Source: Aeriscardovia sp.
GTDB taxonomy: Bacteria; Actinomycetota; Actinomycetes; Actinomycetales; Bifidobacteriaceae
NCBI GenBank assembly: GCA_017632945.1
Contig: JAGBQH010000012.1
Span: forward strand, 207,589 to 271,588
Length of the DNA: 64,000 nt
Direction of reading: 5' to 3'
A program made the translations under genes and the position numbers. Under the pieces are notes generated by a model, which did no database searches, was not told the DNA's origin, and was given only the letters and a program-made list of their open reading frames with translations. Numbering within the stretch: the first letter of the stretch is position 1; each line of letters opens with the position of its first letter. This document shows, in pieces, positions 37,424-47,300 of this stretch.

Positions 37424-37910
37424 GGATGCCGAAAAAATCCTGGAAATATGCTACCGCCTAGGATGGCGCATCGCTTGCGCAGAGAGCCTGACAGGCGGGC
37501 TTTTGGCAGATGCCTTCGTGTCGGTTCCGGGGGCAAGCAAAAGTTTTGTAGGGTCACTGGTAATCTACGACTCCTTAGAAAAAGAAAAAATCCTGGGGGT
37601 CGACAAAAACATTATTGATGAAAAGGGAGCGGTGGAAGAAAAAGTAGCTCTTGAAATGGCCAGGGGCGCCGGGCGCATCTTCTCTTCCTCTTCTCCCCTT
37701 CTTCTTCTCTCCACTACCGGCGTAGCCGGACCCTCGTCAGATGGCTTTAAGCCTGTTGGGACAGTTTGCTGTGCTGTTGTTCCCCCTCTTGCTTCCCCCA
37801 TTCTTCAAACCTTCCACTTTTCCGGTGGAAGAGAAGAAATAAGAAAATCTACAATTTCTGCGATTCTCAGATCAACTTTAGGTGTTCTTTTACATTCGCC
37901 ATTGGAATAA
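37407..37910 (+). CDS. cinA: CinA C-terminal domain protein, nicotinamide-nucleotide amidase
   Basis: A 167-residue stand-alone CinA-C (PncC) domain: RIACAESLTGGLLADAFVSV with the serine-containing ESLTGG, and TTGVAGPSSDGFKPVGTV. It deamidates nicotinamide mononucleotide. The longer N-terminal domain of full CinA is absent, as in many bacteria. Starts GTG 37407, overlapping pgsA by 17 nt. Confidence 0.93.
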   Translation: MPLGNKDAEKILEICYRLGWRIACAESLTGGLLADAFVSVPGASKSFVGSLVIYDSLEKEKILGVDKNIIDEKGAVEEKVALEMARGAGRIFSSSSPLLLLSTTGVAGPSSDGFKPVGTVCCAVVPPLASPILQTFHFSGGREEIRKSTISAILRSTLGVLLHSPLE

Positions 37911-37988
37911 TTGCTGAGTGATAAATGTTTAAGAGCAAAGAATTTAGCCCGTCTTTGACGGAAGTATTCTTAGGCTGAAAGGAGAATA

Positions 37989-38471
37989 GTGGCTAAATTA
38001 CCCGAACAGGAAGCTTCTCCCCTGACTCCCTCCCAAGCTACCGCGGTCAGACTGTACAGAAAACAGCTCGATTTAGCTCAGCAGCTTAGAAGACAATATG
38101 AGGAGAGAAAATCTCTTGCCGGTCGAGAGTCTATGAGGCCTATGCAGAAGCGTCTGATGAGAAGTTCCGCCAATGGTGCGGCAATAGGAAACGGAATACT
38201 CTTCCGCGAAGTCCTGGGGGAGGTTATCCGTTCGCTGCGCACGGAAAGAAAGGAAACTCTGCACGATATAGCTGAAAAAACCGGAGTGTCTTTGGGATAC
38301 CTTTCTGAAGTGGAAAGAGGCAAAAAGGAAGCGAGCAGCGAAGTGATGGAATCTATTTCCCTGGCGCTGGGACTTAGGCTTAGTGACACTTTAAGGCTCG
38401 TAGCCACTGCGTTGGATCTCAATGAAACCGACAGGCGCGAGGTTTTAAAGAGCGGGATGCTGCGTAAGTAA
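37989..38471 (+). CDS. clgR: HTH transcription regulator, ClgR type
   Basis: A 160-residue XRE-family protein. The helix-turn-helix is in residues ~78-140 (LRTERKETLHDIAEKTGVSLGYLSEVERGKK), identical in layout to ClgR, which controls clp proteases in actinobacteria. An unusually long N-terminal part (~70 residues, basic and Gln-rich) precedes it. Start GTG 37989 after AAGGAG. Position between cinA and recA supports the assignment. Confidence 0.87.
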   Translation: MAKLPEQEASPLTPSQATAVRLYRKQLDLAQQLRRQYEERKSLAGRESMRPMQKRLMRSSANGAAIGNGILFREVLGEVIRSLRTERKETLHDIAEKTGVSLGYLSEVERGKKEASSEVMESISLALGLRLSDTLRLVATALDLNETDRREVLKSGMLRK

Positions 38472-38547
38472 TCTTGTTTCTTTCGCATGCTAAAATTAAC
38501 TCTCAAATAATTTTTGGCAGAGTATTTTCTAGACTTCAGGAAGTTTT

Positions 38548-39588
38548 ATGCCCTCTAAAGAAAAAGACGAAGAGACGGAAAAAGAAGCGGGAGCGCGTTC
38601 CCAACAGGCGGCCGCTCTAAATAATGCGCTAAGTCAAGTAGAAAAGAGTTTCGGGAAGGGAGCTGTGATGAGGCTGGGAGACAGGCCTCAGTTAGATGTA
38701 AAAGCCATCTCCACAGGTTCTCTTCCCCTAGATCTCGCTCTTGGAGTGGGAGGGCTGCCCCGGGGTAGAGTGATAGAGATTTACGGCCCCGAGTCTTCCG
38801 GAAAAACCACCCTCGCCCTAGAAGCTATTGCCAATGCGCAAAAAGCCGGAGGCCAGGCCGCATTTATCGATGCGGAGCATGCAATAGACCCCGAATACGC
38901 AAGAAATCTCGGGGTAGATATTGATTCTCTTGTAGTCGCCCAGCCCGACTCGGGAGAGCAGGCCCTAGATATTGCCGACATGCTGATAAGAAGCGGAGCC
39001 CTCGACATCATAGTCATAGATTCGGTGGCAGCCCTCGTCCCCAAGGCGGAAATCGATGGAGACATGGGAGACAGCCATGTAGGCCTTCAGGCCAGGCTCA
39101 TGAGCCAAGCCCTTAGAAAGCTCACATCAGTTTTGGATAAAACCGGAACTACTGCTATTTTCATAAATCAGCTGCGCGAAAAGATAGGCGTAATGTTTGG
39201 AAATCCTGAGACCACCACAGGGGGAAATGCCTTAAAGTACTACTCTTCCGTCAGGCTCGACATCCGAAGGATTGAAACATTAAAAAACAGCTCTGGAAAT
39301 CCGATGGGAAACAGGGTAAGGGTGAAAGTGGCAAAAAACAAGGTAGCCCCGCCCTTCAGAACTGCAGAGTTCGATATCCTCTATGGAAAAGGAATTTCTC
39401 AGGAGGGATCGGTTTTGGACATAGGAGTAGAAAAGGGAATTGTTACCAAGTCCGGCTCGTGGTTCACCTACCAAGGCCAACAGCTGGGCCAGGGCAAGGA
39501 AAACGCCCGATCTTTTTTGGAAAGCCATAAGGAACTTACCTCCCAAATAGAAGAGGAAATAAAGGCGAGCTTCGAAGTGTCGCAATGA
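38548..39588 (+). CDS. recA: recombinase RecA
   Basis: A 346-residue RecA. Walker A is [12 protein letters not shown] near residue 79; loop L1 and L2 regions are intact ([20 protein letters not shown]). It forms the ssDNA filament for recombination and SOS. ATG 38548 has AGGAAG. Ends in ATGA overlap with recX. No clear LexA box was found by eye. Confidence 0.98.
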   Translation: MPSKEKDEETEKEAGARSQQAAALNNALSQVEKSFGKGAVMRLGDRPQLDVKAISTGSLPLDLALGVGGLPRGRVIEIYGPESSGKTTLALEAIANAQKAGGQAAFIDAEHAIDPEYARNLGVDIDSLVVAQPDSGEQALDIADMLIRSGALDIIVIDSVAALVPKAEIDGDMGDSHVGLQARLMSQALRKLTSVLDKTGTTAIFINQLREKIGVMFGNPETTTGGNALKYYSSVRLDIRRIETLKNSSGNPMGNRVRVKVAKNKVAPPFRTAEFDILYGKGISQEGSVLDIGVEKGIVTKSGSWFTYQGQQLGQGKENARSFLESHKELTSQIEEEIKASFEVSQ

Positions 39589-40106
39589 TAGACAGCTCGC
39601 AATTTCTTAAAAGTCACGCCCCTAAATTTCCGAAGGCATCTGCAAAAAATGAACCCTTCCTCCGTTCAGAGGCCTATAAGTTTGCCCTAAGATCCCTTTC
39701 GGCGGCCGGAGCGAGCGAAAAACGGCTTAGAGAGAGGATGAAAAAGAAGGGATTTTCACAAGAAGAAGCGAGCAAGGCCGTAGAGAATCTAAAAGCCATG
39801 GGCTTCTTAAATGATAAAGACCTGGCAAGGCAGATTGTCCAAAAGTCTACAAGGGCCATGGAGGGAGAATCTCTTATACGCCTCAGGCTTTTAAAGGCCG
39901 GAATCGGCGAAGAAGATGCAATGGAAGCCATAGAGGAAGGCAGAGAGGAAATAGAAGAGGGAGAGGAGAGGTTCTCCCTGTTTTTAAAGGAAGAATCCGG
40001 ATCCGATTTTCAAAAGGCTCTAAAGCTTTGCAAGAAAAAAGGCCAACCCTTAAGGCTGGCCATAAAGATTGGGGCTTCCTATACCCCGGGTTCTGTCACG
40101 CCTTGA
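39585..40106 (+). CDS. recX: RecX, regulator of RecA
   Basis: A 173-residue RecX with helical repeats ([36 protein letters not shown]). RecX caps or remodels RecA filaments. The start overlaps recA by 4 nt. The last ~24 codons are antisense to the RNase P RNA 3' end and its terminator, so both must keep their sequence there. Confidence 0.94.
   Translation: MIDSSQFLKSHAPKFPKASAKNEPFLRSEAYKFALRSLSAAGASEKRLRERMKKKGFSQEEASKAVENLKAMGFLNDKDLARQIVQKSTRAMEGESLIRLRLLKAGIGEEDAMEAIEEGREEIEEGEERFSLFLKEESGSDFQKALKLCKKKGQPLRLAIKIGASYTPGSVTP
40035..40061 (-). terminator. rho-independent terminator of rnpB, inside recX
   Basis: On the minus strand GGCCAGCC-TTAAG-GGTTGGCC (one G-U pair in RNA) is followed by six T at 40040-40035. 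It lies wholly within recX codons, 10 nt past the RNase P 3' end. Confidence 0.85.
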
Positions 40107-40420
40107 AATGAGGCGCGGGTGGCTATCCATCTAGTTTGCCTGTTGCCAGGCAAATCAAGCGATCTACCCGGATGCGAAGCGAGCAACTTCAATGCATCCT
40201 ACTTGATCTTGCTCCCGATGAGGTTTGCCTGCGGCCTTTGTTACCAAAGTGCCCGGTGGTCTCTTACACCGCCTTTTCGCCCTTACCCCCGACAGGGGGG
40301 CGGTATGTTTTCTGTTGCGCTTTCTCTCAGGTTTCCCTGGGCGGGCGTTACCCGCCATCGCGCTCTATGGAGCCCGGAAGTTCCTCGTGGGATTATCCAC
40401 GCAGCCACCCGGAAGCCCTT
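40071..40420 (-). ncRNA. rnpB: RNase P RNA (catalytic RNA for tRNA 5' maturation)
   Basis: About 350 nt on the minus strand. The 5' end GGGCTTCC pairs with 3' GGAAGCCC (P1). The conserved 5' core GAGGAACTTCCGGGCTCCA (near 40386-40368) and 3' core TAGATGGATAGCC and ACAGAACCCGGGGTATAGG are present, as in bacterial type A RNase P. TACCAT at 40427-40432 is a possible -10. The 3' end overlaps the end of recX by 36 nt. Confidence 0.93.
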
Positions 40421-40863
40421 AAATCCATGGTATCAAATAACGTCTTTGTATGAGAAACTTAAAGTAAAGGAACGGGATCGGTGAAGGCGTGTGAAGAGAA
40501 AAGGTGTAGGAGCGGATCGGATCTGATTTCCGAGGAGTCTAAGAAAGGAATCGGTAGGAAATTGAAAGCAGATAAATTCGCTTTTAATGCGCAAAGAAAT
40601 GCCCTAGCACCTGCCCAATCTGGCCTGTTTGAAAGAGCCTGTAATAGGAAAACAGGAAGCAGCCGCAGAAAAGGAGCGCAAGGCAGAAACGGTCTTAAGA
40701 ATGCCGTTTATAAAATGGATTTTTTAGGCCGTGACTTTTCTTGTTTGTATACGGGAAAACCGGGCACCGTCAACGTTTGAGAGGCATGCCAAAATCTGAC
40801 GGGCGCCAGATGCAAAATAACCAAATCTTATAGGCCTGGAAATATGAAAAGGAGTGCTCAGCC
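40421..40863. other. 443-bp gap between rnpB and secA, no gene recognised
   Basis: Holds the rnpB promoter region on the minus strand and the secA leader on the plus strand. A 99-codon open frame (40481-40780, GTG start, Cys-rich and basic) shows no family resemblance. A small hairpin ATCTG-ACGGGCGC-CAGAT lies at 40795-40812. Related genomes often have hpf/raiA here; I see nothing like it. Confidence 0.6.
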
Positions 40864-43686
40864 GTGGTATCCGTGCTCGGAAAAATGCTCAGGATGGGAG
40901 AGGGCCATCAACTCAAAAAGCTCTCGAATATCGCCCAAGCGGTAAATAACCTAGCCGATGAGACTAAAGCCCTGAGCGATGAAGAGCTCAAAGCCAAAAC
41001 TGTGGAATTTAAAGAGAGGCTAGGGCGAAAAGAGAGCCTAGATTCCCTTCTGCCCGAAGCTTTTGCAGTATGCAGGGAAGCTTCTGACAGGGTCTTGGGC
41101 CTAAGGCCCTTTGATGTGCAGCTCATGGGCGGGGCGGCCCTCCACTTTGGAAATATTGCCGAAATGAAAACGGGGGAAGGGAAGACCCTTGTGGCCTCTT
41201 TGGCCAGTTACTTAAACGGACTGACGGGGGAGGGCGTGCATGTAGTTACGGTAAATGACTATCTTGCCAGCTATCAGTCTGAACTTATAGGAAGGGTCCA
41301 TAAGTTTTTAGGCCTTTCGGTAGGGTGCATTTTAACTGAGCAAACCCCCTCGGTCAGGGCAAAGCAATATCAGGCCGATATCACCTACGGCACTAATAAC
41401 GAGTTTGGCTTTGACTACCTTAGAGACAACATGACGTGGAATAAAGAAGATCTTGTGCAGAGGGGGCACAACTTCGCCATAGTAGATGAGGTAGATTCCA
41501 TTCTCATAGACGAAGCCCGCACTCCTCTCATAATTTCAGGGCCTTCTGAGGGCGACGTCACCCGCTGGTACGCCCAGTTTGCCAAGTTGGTTCCCAACCT
41601 CTTAAGAGACCAGGATTACGAAGTAGACGAAAAGAAAAAAGTAGTGGGGATACTTGAGCCCGGGATCGAAAAAGTGGAAGACTACTTGGGTATAGACAAC
41701 CTCTACGAACCCTCCAATACGGCCCTTATAAGTTACTTAAACAATGCGATAAAGGCCAAGGAACTGTTTATAAGGGATAAAGACTACGTGGTAAGAGGCG
41801 GAGAAGTCCTCATAATAGATGAGCATACTGGCAGGATTTTACCCGGAAGGCGTTATAACGAGGGGCTCCACCAGGCATTGGAAGCCAAGGAACACGTAAG
41901 GGTCCAAGCCGAAAACCAGACCTTTGCCACAATTACCCTGCAAAACTATTTCAGGATGTATAAGAAACTTTCCGGAATGACGGGAACCGCAGAAACCGAA
42001 GCTGCAGAATTTATGAACACCTACAAACTTGGCGTCATCCCCATTCCAACCAACAAACCCGTGATAAGAAAGGATCAAAACGATCTAATCTTTAGAACCA
42101 AAAGAGAGAAGCTGACGGCCATCGTAAGAGACGTGGCAGAGCACTACGAAAAGGGGCAGCCCGTGCTACTCGGCACCGCCTCTGTAGAATCTTCCGAAGT
42201 TCTCTCTTCCCTTTTGGATGCCGCCGGTATTCCCCACACCGTTTTAAACGCCAAGCAGCACGAAAAGGAAGCTGCCGTGGTAGCTGTGGCTGGAAGAAAG
42301 GGCATGGTCACAGTAGCCACCAATATGGCAGGCAGGGGCACCGACATAATGCTCGGGGGGAATGTGGAATTTTTGACCGACAAGGCCCTCAAAGATCAGG
42401 GTTACTCTGCAGAAGACACCCCCGAAGAGTATGAGAAGCTGTGGAGCCCAACTTTGGAAAAAGTGAAAGAAGAAGTTAAGAAGGAGCATGACGAAGTCGT
42501 GGCTCTGGGAGGTCTTTATGTTTTAGGCACCGAGAGGCACGAGTCCAGACGCATAGACGACCAGCTGAGAGGAAGAAGCGGAAGGCAGGGAGACCCCGGA
42601 GAATCCAGATTCTACCTGTCTCTGGAAGATGACCTTATGCGCCTGTTTAACACCCAGCTCGTGGCCCGCGTAATGGCAAAAGGAATGTCGGAAGGAGAGC
42701 CCATCACCGCCAAACAGGTTAGCCGCGGGGTATACAACGCGCAAAGGGCCGTAGAATCTAGGAACTTTGAGATTAGAAAAAATGTCCTTGAATACGACGA
42801 CGTCATGAACAAGCAGAGGGAAATCATCTACGCCGAGCGCGGAAACTTGGTGGATCAGGACGCCGGCGAGAGCATCCGAACCTTTGCGGAAGAGGTATGT
42901 AAAGCCTACGTTTCTTCAGCTTTCCAGGGAAGGCAGAAAGTGGAGTTGTGGAACTTAGATTCGCTTTGGGAAGCGCTTTCCAACCTCTATCCTCTTTCTC
43001 TAGACGAACAAGAAGAAAAAGAGGCTATTTCAAAGCTCTCTCCCTCTTCCGCTCTAAAGAAGCTTTCAGATGACGTCTCTTCAGACGTCCTTTCCCAATT
43101 TGACGAAAAGAGGGAAAAAATCGGGGAAGAGGCTGCATTAGACCTCGAAAAGAAAATAGCTCTCACCGTAATAGACAAAAAGTGGAGAGAGCACCTCTAC
43201 GAAATGGACTACCTAAAAGACGGCATAGGCCTTAGGGGAATAGGCCAAAGAGACCCCCTCGTCGAATACCAGAGGGAAGGATACCAGATGTACTCCTCCA
43301 TGGTAGAGGCGATAAAGGAAGAATGCGTCCACCTCTTCTTTGCGATAAAGCCTGCGCAAATAAAGGAAGTTGTAAACGCCCAGGTTCAGGAAGATAAAGA
43401 AGCCCAGGAGGAAGTAAGAGAAGAAGACAGCGCCCTTGAAAGGGAGGAAAAAGCGCAAGAGGAAGAGGAGGAAGTAAAGGGAAGCGTGGAAGCAAAACTT
43501 GCCCCTATAACGCACGAAGACAAAAAACTTCCTTTGTCGGTTAGGGTAAAAAACGCCTCCAGCGCCCTTACCCCCTGGTCTGACGGACGCACCTTCCCCG
43601 GGACCCCCAAAAATGACCCGTGCCCGTGCGGATCGGGAAGGAAATACAAGATGTGCCACGGACAAAATGAGGGTAAAGAAATCTGA
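40864..43686 (+). CDS. secA: preprotein translocase ATPase SecA
   Basis: A 940-residue SecA, the motor for Sec export. Walker A is [13 protein letters not shown] near residue 103; [20 protein letters not shown] and [11 protein letters not shown] (helicase VI) are typical. The C-terminal zinc motif [14 protein letters not shown] is intact after an acidic linker rich in Glu/Gln. GTG start 40864 after AAAAGGAG. Confidence 0.98.
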   Translation: MVSVLGKMLRMGEGHQLKKLSNIAQAVNNLADETKALSDEELKAKTVEFKERLGRKESLDSLLPEAFAVCREASDRVLGLRPFDVQLMGGAALHFGNIAEMKTGEGKTLVASLASYLNGLTGEGVHVVTVNDYLASYQSELIGRVHKFLGLSVGCILTEQTPSVRAKQYQADITYGTNNEFGFDYLRDNMTWNKEDLVQRGHNFAIVDEVDSILIDEARTPLIISGPSEGDVTRWYAQFAKLVPNLLRDQDYEVDEKKKVVGILEPGIEKVEDYLGIDNLYEPSNTALISYLNNAIKAKELFIRDKDYVVRGGEVLIIDEHTGRILPGRRYNEGLHQALEAKEHVRVQAENQTFATITLQNYFRMYKKLSGMTGTAETEAAEFMNTYKLGVIPIPTNKPVIRKDQNDLIFRTKREKLTAIVRDVAEHYEKGQPVLLGTASVESSEVLSSLLDAAGIPHTVLNAKQHEKEAAVVAVAGRKGMVTVATNMAGRGTDIMLGGNVEFLTDKALKDQGYSAEDTPEEYEKLWSPTLEKVKEEVKKEHDEVVALGGLYVLGTERHESRRIDDQLRGRSGRQGDPGESRFYLSLEDDLMRLFNTQLVARVMAKGMSEGEPITAKQVSRGVYNAQRAVESRNFEIRKNVLEYDDVMNKQREIIYAERGNLVDQDAGESIRTFAEEVCKAYVSSAFQGRQKVELWNLDSLWEALSNLYPLSLDEQEEKEAISKLSPSSALKKLSDDVSSDVLSQFDEKREKIGEEAALDLEKKIALTVIDKKWREHLYEMDYLKDGIGLRGIGQRDPLVEYQREGYQMYSSMVEAIKEECVHLFFAIKPAQIKEVVNAQVQEDKEAQEEVREEDSALEREEKAQEEEEEVKGSVEAKLAPITHEDKKLPLSVRVKNASSALTPWSDGRTFPGTPKNDPCPCGSGRKYKMCHGQNEGKEI

Positions 43687-43698
43687 GATCAAAAAGTG

Positions 43699-43704
43699 TA
43701 AACT
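43699..43704 (+). promoter_or_regulatory. -10 box TAAACT, 8 nt before the glucokinase ATG
   Basis: TAAACT followed by TTTTGCTT and ATG 43713. It overlaps a hairpin AAAAAGT-GTAA-ACTTTTT (43691-43708). No Shine-Dalgarno is present. Confidence 0.4.
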
Positions 43705-43712
43705 TTTTGCTT

Positions 43713-44660
43713 ATGGTAAATATTTTTGCCCTTGATATAGGCGGTACGAAGATCGCCTGTGGCATATATGATGAGAACTTAAACCTGATCCGAGAATGGA
43801 AAGTTCCCACAGGTAAAAGCCTGTCGGATATAGAAGGAGCCGTATTAAAGTCGTGCAGAAGGGCGTGCGAAGAAGTAGAAATAGCTGCAGTCGGAATCAG
43901 CGCTGCAGGTAACATAAAGCCCGATCGCAGGACAATAGCCTTCTCTACCAACATCCCTTGCTGGATAGACTACCCCCTTGCCGAAATTATCGAGGACGAA
44001 TTTAAGATTCCCGTAATCGTTGAAAATGATGCAAATGCCGCCGGCTGGGCAGAATTTGCCCATGGAAGCGGACAGGGAAGCTGTAACATGGTAATGGTTA
44101 CCCTTGGCACCGGCATGGGGGGAGCTCTAGTGCTCAATAAGGAGCTTTACCGTGGCAGTTTTGGAATGGCAGGAGAAATTGGCCACCTTCCCATGGTCTC
44201 CTCCGGCCTTCCGTGCGGGTGCGGGTTATTCGGATGCGCCGAAAAGTATGCCAGCGGCACCGCGCTTGAAACTCTGGCAAAGCAGGCGGTAAGAAGAGAT
44301 CCCGATACAGGAGCCAAACTTTTAGAGATGACGGGAGGAGATCCTGAAAAGATAACAGGCTCCACCGTCTTTGCTGCAGCTGAAGCCGGAGACGAACTAA
44401 GCCTAAGCATTTTCAAGGAAACCGGGGCATGGCTAGGAAAGACCCTGGCAGCCATCAGCGCCGTGCTAGATCCAGACACTTACGTGCTGGGCGGATCTGC
44501 CGCTACCCCTCTCCTACTTTCGGAGGCCCGCCTCTCTTACCCCAAGTTTCTACAGGCTTCTTCCTTCAGACCCCATGCCGAAATCAAGTTGGCAAAATTC
44601 AGTGGGGATGCAGGTCTTATAGGAGCAGCCGATCTGGCACTTAGAAAGGTTAGAGAGTAA
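43713..44660 (+). CDS. glk: ROK-family glucokinase
   Basis: A 315-residue ROK sugar kinase. N-terminal ATP loop is FALDIGGTKIACG; VENDANAAGWAE carries the catalytic Asp; the ROK zinc signature is GLPCGCGLFGCAEKYASG near residues 166-183, preceded by GEIGHLPM. These match bacterial glucokinases. ATG 43713 is used; the TTG two codons earlier is not needed. It follows secA by 26 nt. Confidence 0.9.
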   Translation: MVNIFALDIGGTKIACGIYDENLNLIREWKVPTGKSLSDIEGAVLKSCRRACEEVEIAAVGISAAGNIKPDRRTIAFSTNIPCWIDYPLAEIIEDEFKIPVIVENDANAAGWAEFAHGSGQGSCNMVMVTLGTGMGGALVLNKELYRGSFGMAGEIGHLPMVSSGLPCGCGLFGCAEKYASGTALETLAKQAVRRDPDTGAKLLEMTGGDPEKITGSTVFAAAEAGDELSLSIFKETGAWLGKTLAAISAVLDPDTYVLGGSAATPLLLSEARLSYPKFLQASSFRPHAEIKLAKFSGDAGLIGAADLALRKVRE

Positions 44661-44662
44661 AA

Positions 44663-45595
44663 ATGTGTACATCAGTGACATGGGAAAGCGAAGGTTTTCA
44701 CTTTGTAGGAAGAAACCTAGACTTTGAAATCTCTTACGGTCAAAAACCTGTAGTGACGCCCCGCCACTACGTCTTCAACTTTAAAAACGGCTTATCTTTA
44801 GAAAGCCATTTGGCCATAATAGGCATGGCGGCCGTAGCGGACGACTACCCACTTTATTTCGATGCTACCAATGAAAAAGGCCTTTCCGCTGAGGGGCTCA
44901 TGTTCAAAACTGCAAAGTACTCCTCCCAAAGAGGGGAAAACTGCTTTGCTTCCTTTGAACTAATACCTTATCTTTTGGGAACGTGCGAAAACGTAAAGGA
45001 AGCCAAGGAGGCCCTAGAAGTCATTAAAGTGACAGACGAGGCCTTTTCTCCCTCCTTCCCCCCTTCCCCTCTCCACTGGATGATTTGCGACCAAAAAGAT
45101 TGCATAACCCTGGAAGTAGAGGAAGAGAAAGTTAAGGTATACGACAATCCCGTAGGGGTTTTGACCAACTGCCCGGACTTTGGAAAGCAGCTTTTTAATC
45201 TAAACAACTTTCCTTCCCTCTCTCCTTCCGATCCCAAAGACTCCTTTGCTCCCTCTTTTTCCCTTACCCCCTATAGCAGGGCCATGGGTACAAGGACTCT
45301 TCCTGGGGGGTTGGATTCGCAATCCAGATTTGTAAGAGCCGCCTTTTGCGCACTTAACGCCTGCAAAGAAAAGGATGAGAAAAAGGCCGTCTCCCAGTTC
45401 TTCCATATCCTCCGTTCAGTTTTTCAAATAAAGGGCCTAGACAAAGTAGAAGATGGATTTGAGTACACCATCTACACTTCGTGCGTAGACATGGATAGAG
45501 GGATATACAGGTTCATGGGTTATGACGACTTTGAAATCAAGGAGGCTCGCCTTTCTTCCTGCGACTTAAGCGCAGAAAGCCTCATAGAGTTTTAA
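44663..45595 (+). CDS. bsh: choloylglycine hydrolase (bile salt hydrolase-like)
   Basis: A 310-residue Ntn hydrolase. Cys2 after Met removal is the nucleophile (MCTSV). FVGRNLDFEISYG, ALTNEK-like ATNEKGLSAEGL, VLTNCPDF and QSRFVRAAF place the conserved Arg, Asp, Asn and Arg of this family. Similarity to bifidobacterial bile salt hydrolases is strong throughout. A related penicillin V acylase activity cannot be excluded. ATG 44663 is 2 nt after glk. Points to a bile-containing host gut. Confidence 0.88.
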   Translation: MCTSVTWESEGFHFVGRNLDFEISYGQKPVVTPRHYVFNFKNGLSLESHLAIIGMAAVADDYPLYFDATNEKGLSAEGLMFKTAKYSSQRGENCFASFELIPYLLGTCENVKEAKEALEVIKVTDEAFSPSFPPSPLHWMICDQKDCITLEVEEEKVKVYDNPVGVLTNCPDFGKQLFNLNNFPSLSPSDPKDSFAPSFSLTPYSRAMGTRTLPGGLDSQSRFVRAAFCALNACKEKDEKKAVSQFFHILRSVFQIKGLDKVEDGFEYTIYTSCVDMDRGIYRFMGYDDFEIKEARLSSCDLSAESLIEF

Positions 45596-45600
45596 AATAT

Positions 45601-45637
45601 AAAAAAAGAGGGGGGGAACTTCCCCCCTCTTTTTTTG
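45601..45637. terminator. bidirectional terminator between bsh and the MFS gene
   Basis: Seven A, GAGGGGGG, loop GAACTT, CCCCCCTC, seven T. It is symmetrical and serves both converging genes. Its plan is like that of the rpsT/rplY terminator. Confidence 0.92.
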
Positions 45638-45642
45638 CTTAT

Positions 45643-47091
45643 TTAGGCTTCAGCGGGAGAGTTGAGCGCAGCAGCAGCGGCCGCCTCCTCTTGGCGAAGC
45701 TCTTCAGCCTCCCTCTGGCGCTCCTGAGCCTCAAGCTTTTTCATAGGCCTGTTTGCAAAGACTATGCATGCCGTAATGGCCGCAAGGCCAAAGCAGCAAA
45801 TTACTATTATCAAAACCGGCTTGTACGTCTTTCCCAAGGCGTCGTAGAGCCAACCGTAGAACTCTGTACAAAGCGCTACAACTCCGTATCCGGCAATGCT
45901 GATTCTGGAGTATATTACGCTGTATTCCTTGCCTCCAAAGGCCTGGCGGGTTACCCATGGAACTATGATTCCCAGGGTTCCGGTGCCCGATCCTGCAAAG
46001 AAGGCGCTGGCAACAGCCACGGGGTAGTAATGGGTGCAAAACAGTCCAATCCAGCCCAAAATTCCGGGCACAGCCAGAATGGCTACTGCAAGGTTGGTAT
46101 TGAGCTTGTCGAGAAGATACCCTCCATAGGTCTTTCCCACAAGAGATCCGATCTCTGCAAAAGAGCAGATGGAAGCGGCAGTCAGGGCTGAAAGGCCAGC
46201 CGTCCTCTGGTAAGGCTGCATATAGGAGTCAAATCCCCTCACGCCTTCAAAGAAGATAATCATGAGCAGGACCACTATGAAAATTCCGCTTGCAAAGGCT
46301 TGCCTTGTAGAAAGTCCGATATTGGGGTTAAGGGCATTTTTGCCCGGCTTTACCTTCTTTGCAGAAGGCTTTTGGCCGGCCAGAAGCCTTTCTTCTCCCC
46401 ACGCGTACTCTCCCTTGGAACGATCGGGCTTAAGCTTTAGAACAAAAAGGGTGAAGGGTAAAAGGCAAATAGCGAAAGCCAGGCCGATTCCTACATATGC
46501 CCCTCTCCATCCGAAGTGGTCTATAACTACTACGGCCAGAGGCTGGAAGATGGTTCCGGCCAAAGCCGTAAAGGCGAACATAAGGCTCAAGACCGTTCCA
46601 AATTTCTCTGCAAACCAGTTGGAAAGCAAAATAGTGGGAGCGAGGATAAGGGGGGTGGTATAAAGAAGGCCGTTGATTATGAAAATCAGGTACATCTGCC
46701 AAAGGGATGTTGCAAAGTAGCAGCATATATAGCAGATTGCGCTTCCGGCTATGCAAACGCTCAAAAGCAGCTTGGTATTAATCTTTTCCAAAAGGTTTCC
46801 GGCCACTATGAGTATTACTACCGTTCCTATGAGCTGGAAGGTAACTATCAGCGAGACCTGATCCTGCTTTGCGTGGAACGCAGTACGAAGCGAGTGGTAG
46901 AACTGCCCTCGGGTATTTCCCTCCAGACCGTCTCCTATAAATTCCAATAGGCAGCATCCTACCCAAATCAGCCATGGCTTATATTTGTGGGTATTGGGAG
47001 GAAGGGATTGTTTTTGAACTGTAGAACTGTTAGAATTAAAGCTTCCATTGGAATCGGCCTTTGGAACTCCGATTTCTGTGGTGGTTTCCAT
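45643..47091 (-). CDS. MFS transporter, oxalate/formate antiporter (OFA) type
   Basis: A 482-residue MFS protein with twelve apparent membrane helices, starting PWLIWVGCCLLEFIGDGLEGN. The N-terminal half has the OFA feel (YSFSLFxxP region, SVLSLMFAFTALAG). C-terminal tail is Glu/Ala-rich. The substrate is not certain: OFA members move oxalate, formate, lactate or other carboxylates, and no oxalate gene is near. A structured leader precedes it. Confidence 0.8.
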   Translation of the reverse strand: METTTEIGVPKADSNGSFNSNSSTVQKQSLPPNTHKYKPWLIWVGCCLLEFIGDGLEGNTRGQFYHSLRTAFHAKQDQVSLIVTFQLIGTVVILIVAGNLLEKINTKLLLSVCIAGSAICYICCYFATSLWQMYLIFIINGLLYTTPLILAPTILLSNWFAEKFGTVLSLMFAFTALAGTIFQPLAVVVIDHFGWRGAYVGIGLAFAICLLPFTLFVLKLKPDRSKGEYAWGEERLLAGQKPSAKKVKPGKNALNPNIGLSTRQAFASGIFIVVLLMIIFFEGVRGFDSYMQPYQRTAGLSALTAASICSFAEIGSLVGKTYGGYLLDKLNTNLAVAILAVPGILGWIGLFCTHYYPVAVASAFFAGSGTGTLGIIVPWVTRQAFGGKEYSVIYSRISIAGYGVVALCTEFYGWLYDALGKTYKPVLIIVICCFGLAAITACIVFANRPMKKLEAQERQREAEELRQEEAAAAAALNSPAEA

Positions 47092-47110
47092 TCTTTCTTA
47101 GTTACTCCTT

Positions 47111-47184
47111 GTAGTAGGGGCTGAAAGGCAGTTCGCACCTGTCTTTCATGAGGCGAAGTGAGCCTCGTATCAACAGGGTACTAC
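47111..47184 (-). promoter_or_regulatory. structured 5' leader of the MFS gene, candidate riboregulator
   Basis: Read on the minus strand: GTAGTA (47184-47179) pairs with TACTAC (47116-47111), just before the AAGGAG ribosome site; inside are CCTGT/ACAGG and hairpin GAGGC-TCACTTC-GCCTC (47166-47150). A second hairpin TGAAAG...CTTTCA competes with CCTGT/ACAGG. I do not match it to a named riboswitch class. Confidence 0.45.
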
Positions 47185-47258
47185 GTGCCTTGTACATTTT
47201 TTTACGCCCTAAATTGGCTCAAGGATACCCAAAAAATAAATTTCCCGCCCTCTTTTCT

Positions 47259-47264
47259 GTATAC
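47259..47264 (+). promoter_or_regulatory. -10 box TATACT upstream of the acyltransferase gene
   Basis: Perfect TATACT with no clear -35; transcription would start near 47271, inside the longest frame, so the true start lies after it. Confidence 0.5.
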
Positions 47265-47300
47265 TTTCTAATTAAGAAACCGGTTTTGAATTGGAGCATT

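Noticed and set aside
40481..40780. 99-codon open frame between rnpB and secA
   Set aside because: GTG start, Cys- and Lys-rich, no family resemblance, no clear ribosome site; it lies in promoter and leader DNA.
47148..47300. N-terminal extension of the PlsC gene from ATG 47148
   Set aside because: It covers a TATACT box and the structured leader of the divergent gene, and the protein part does not look like PlsC.
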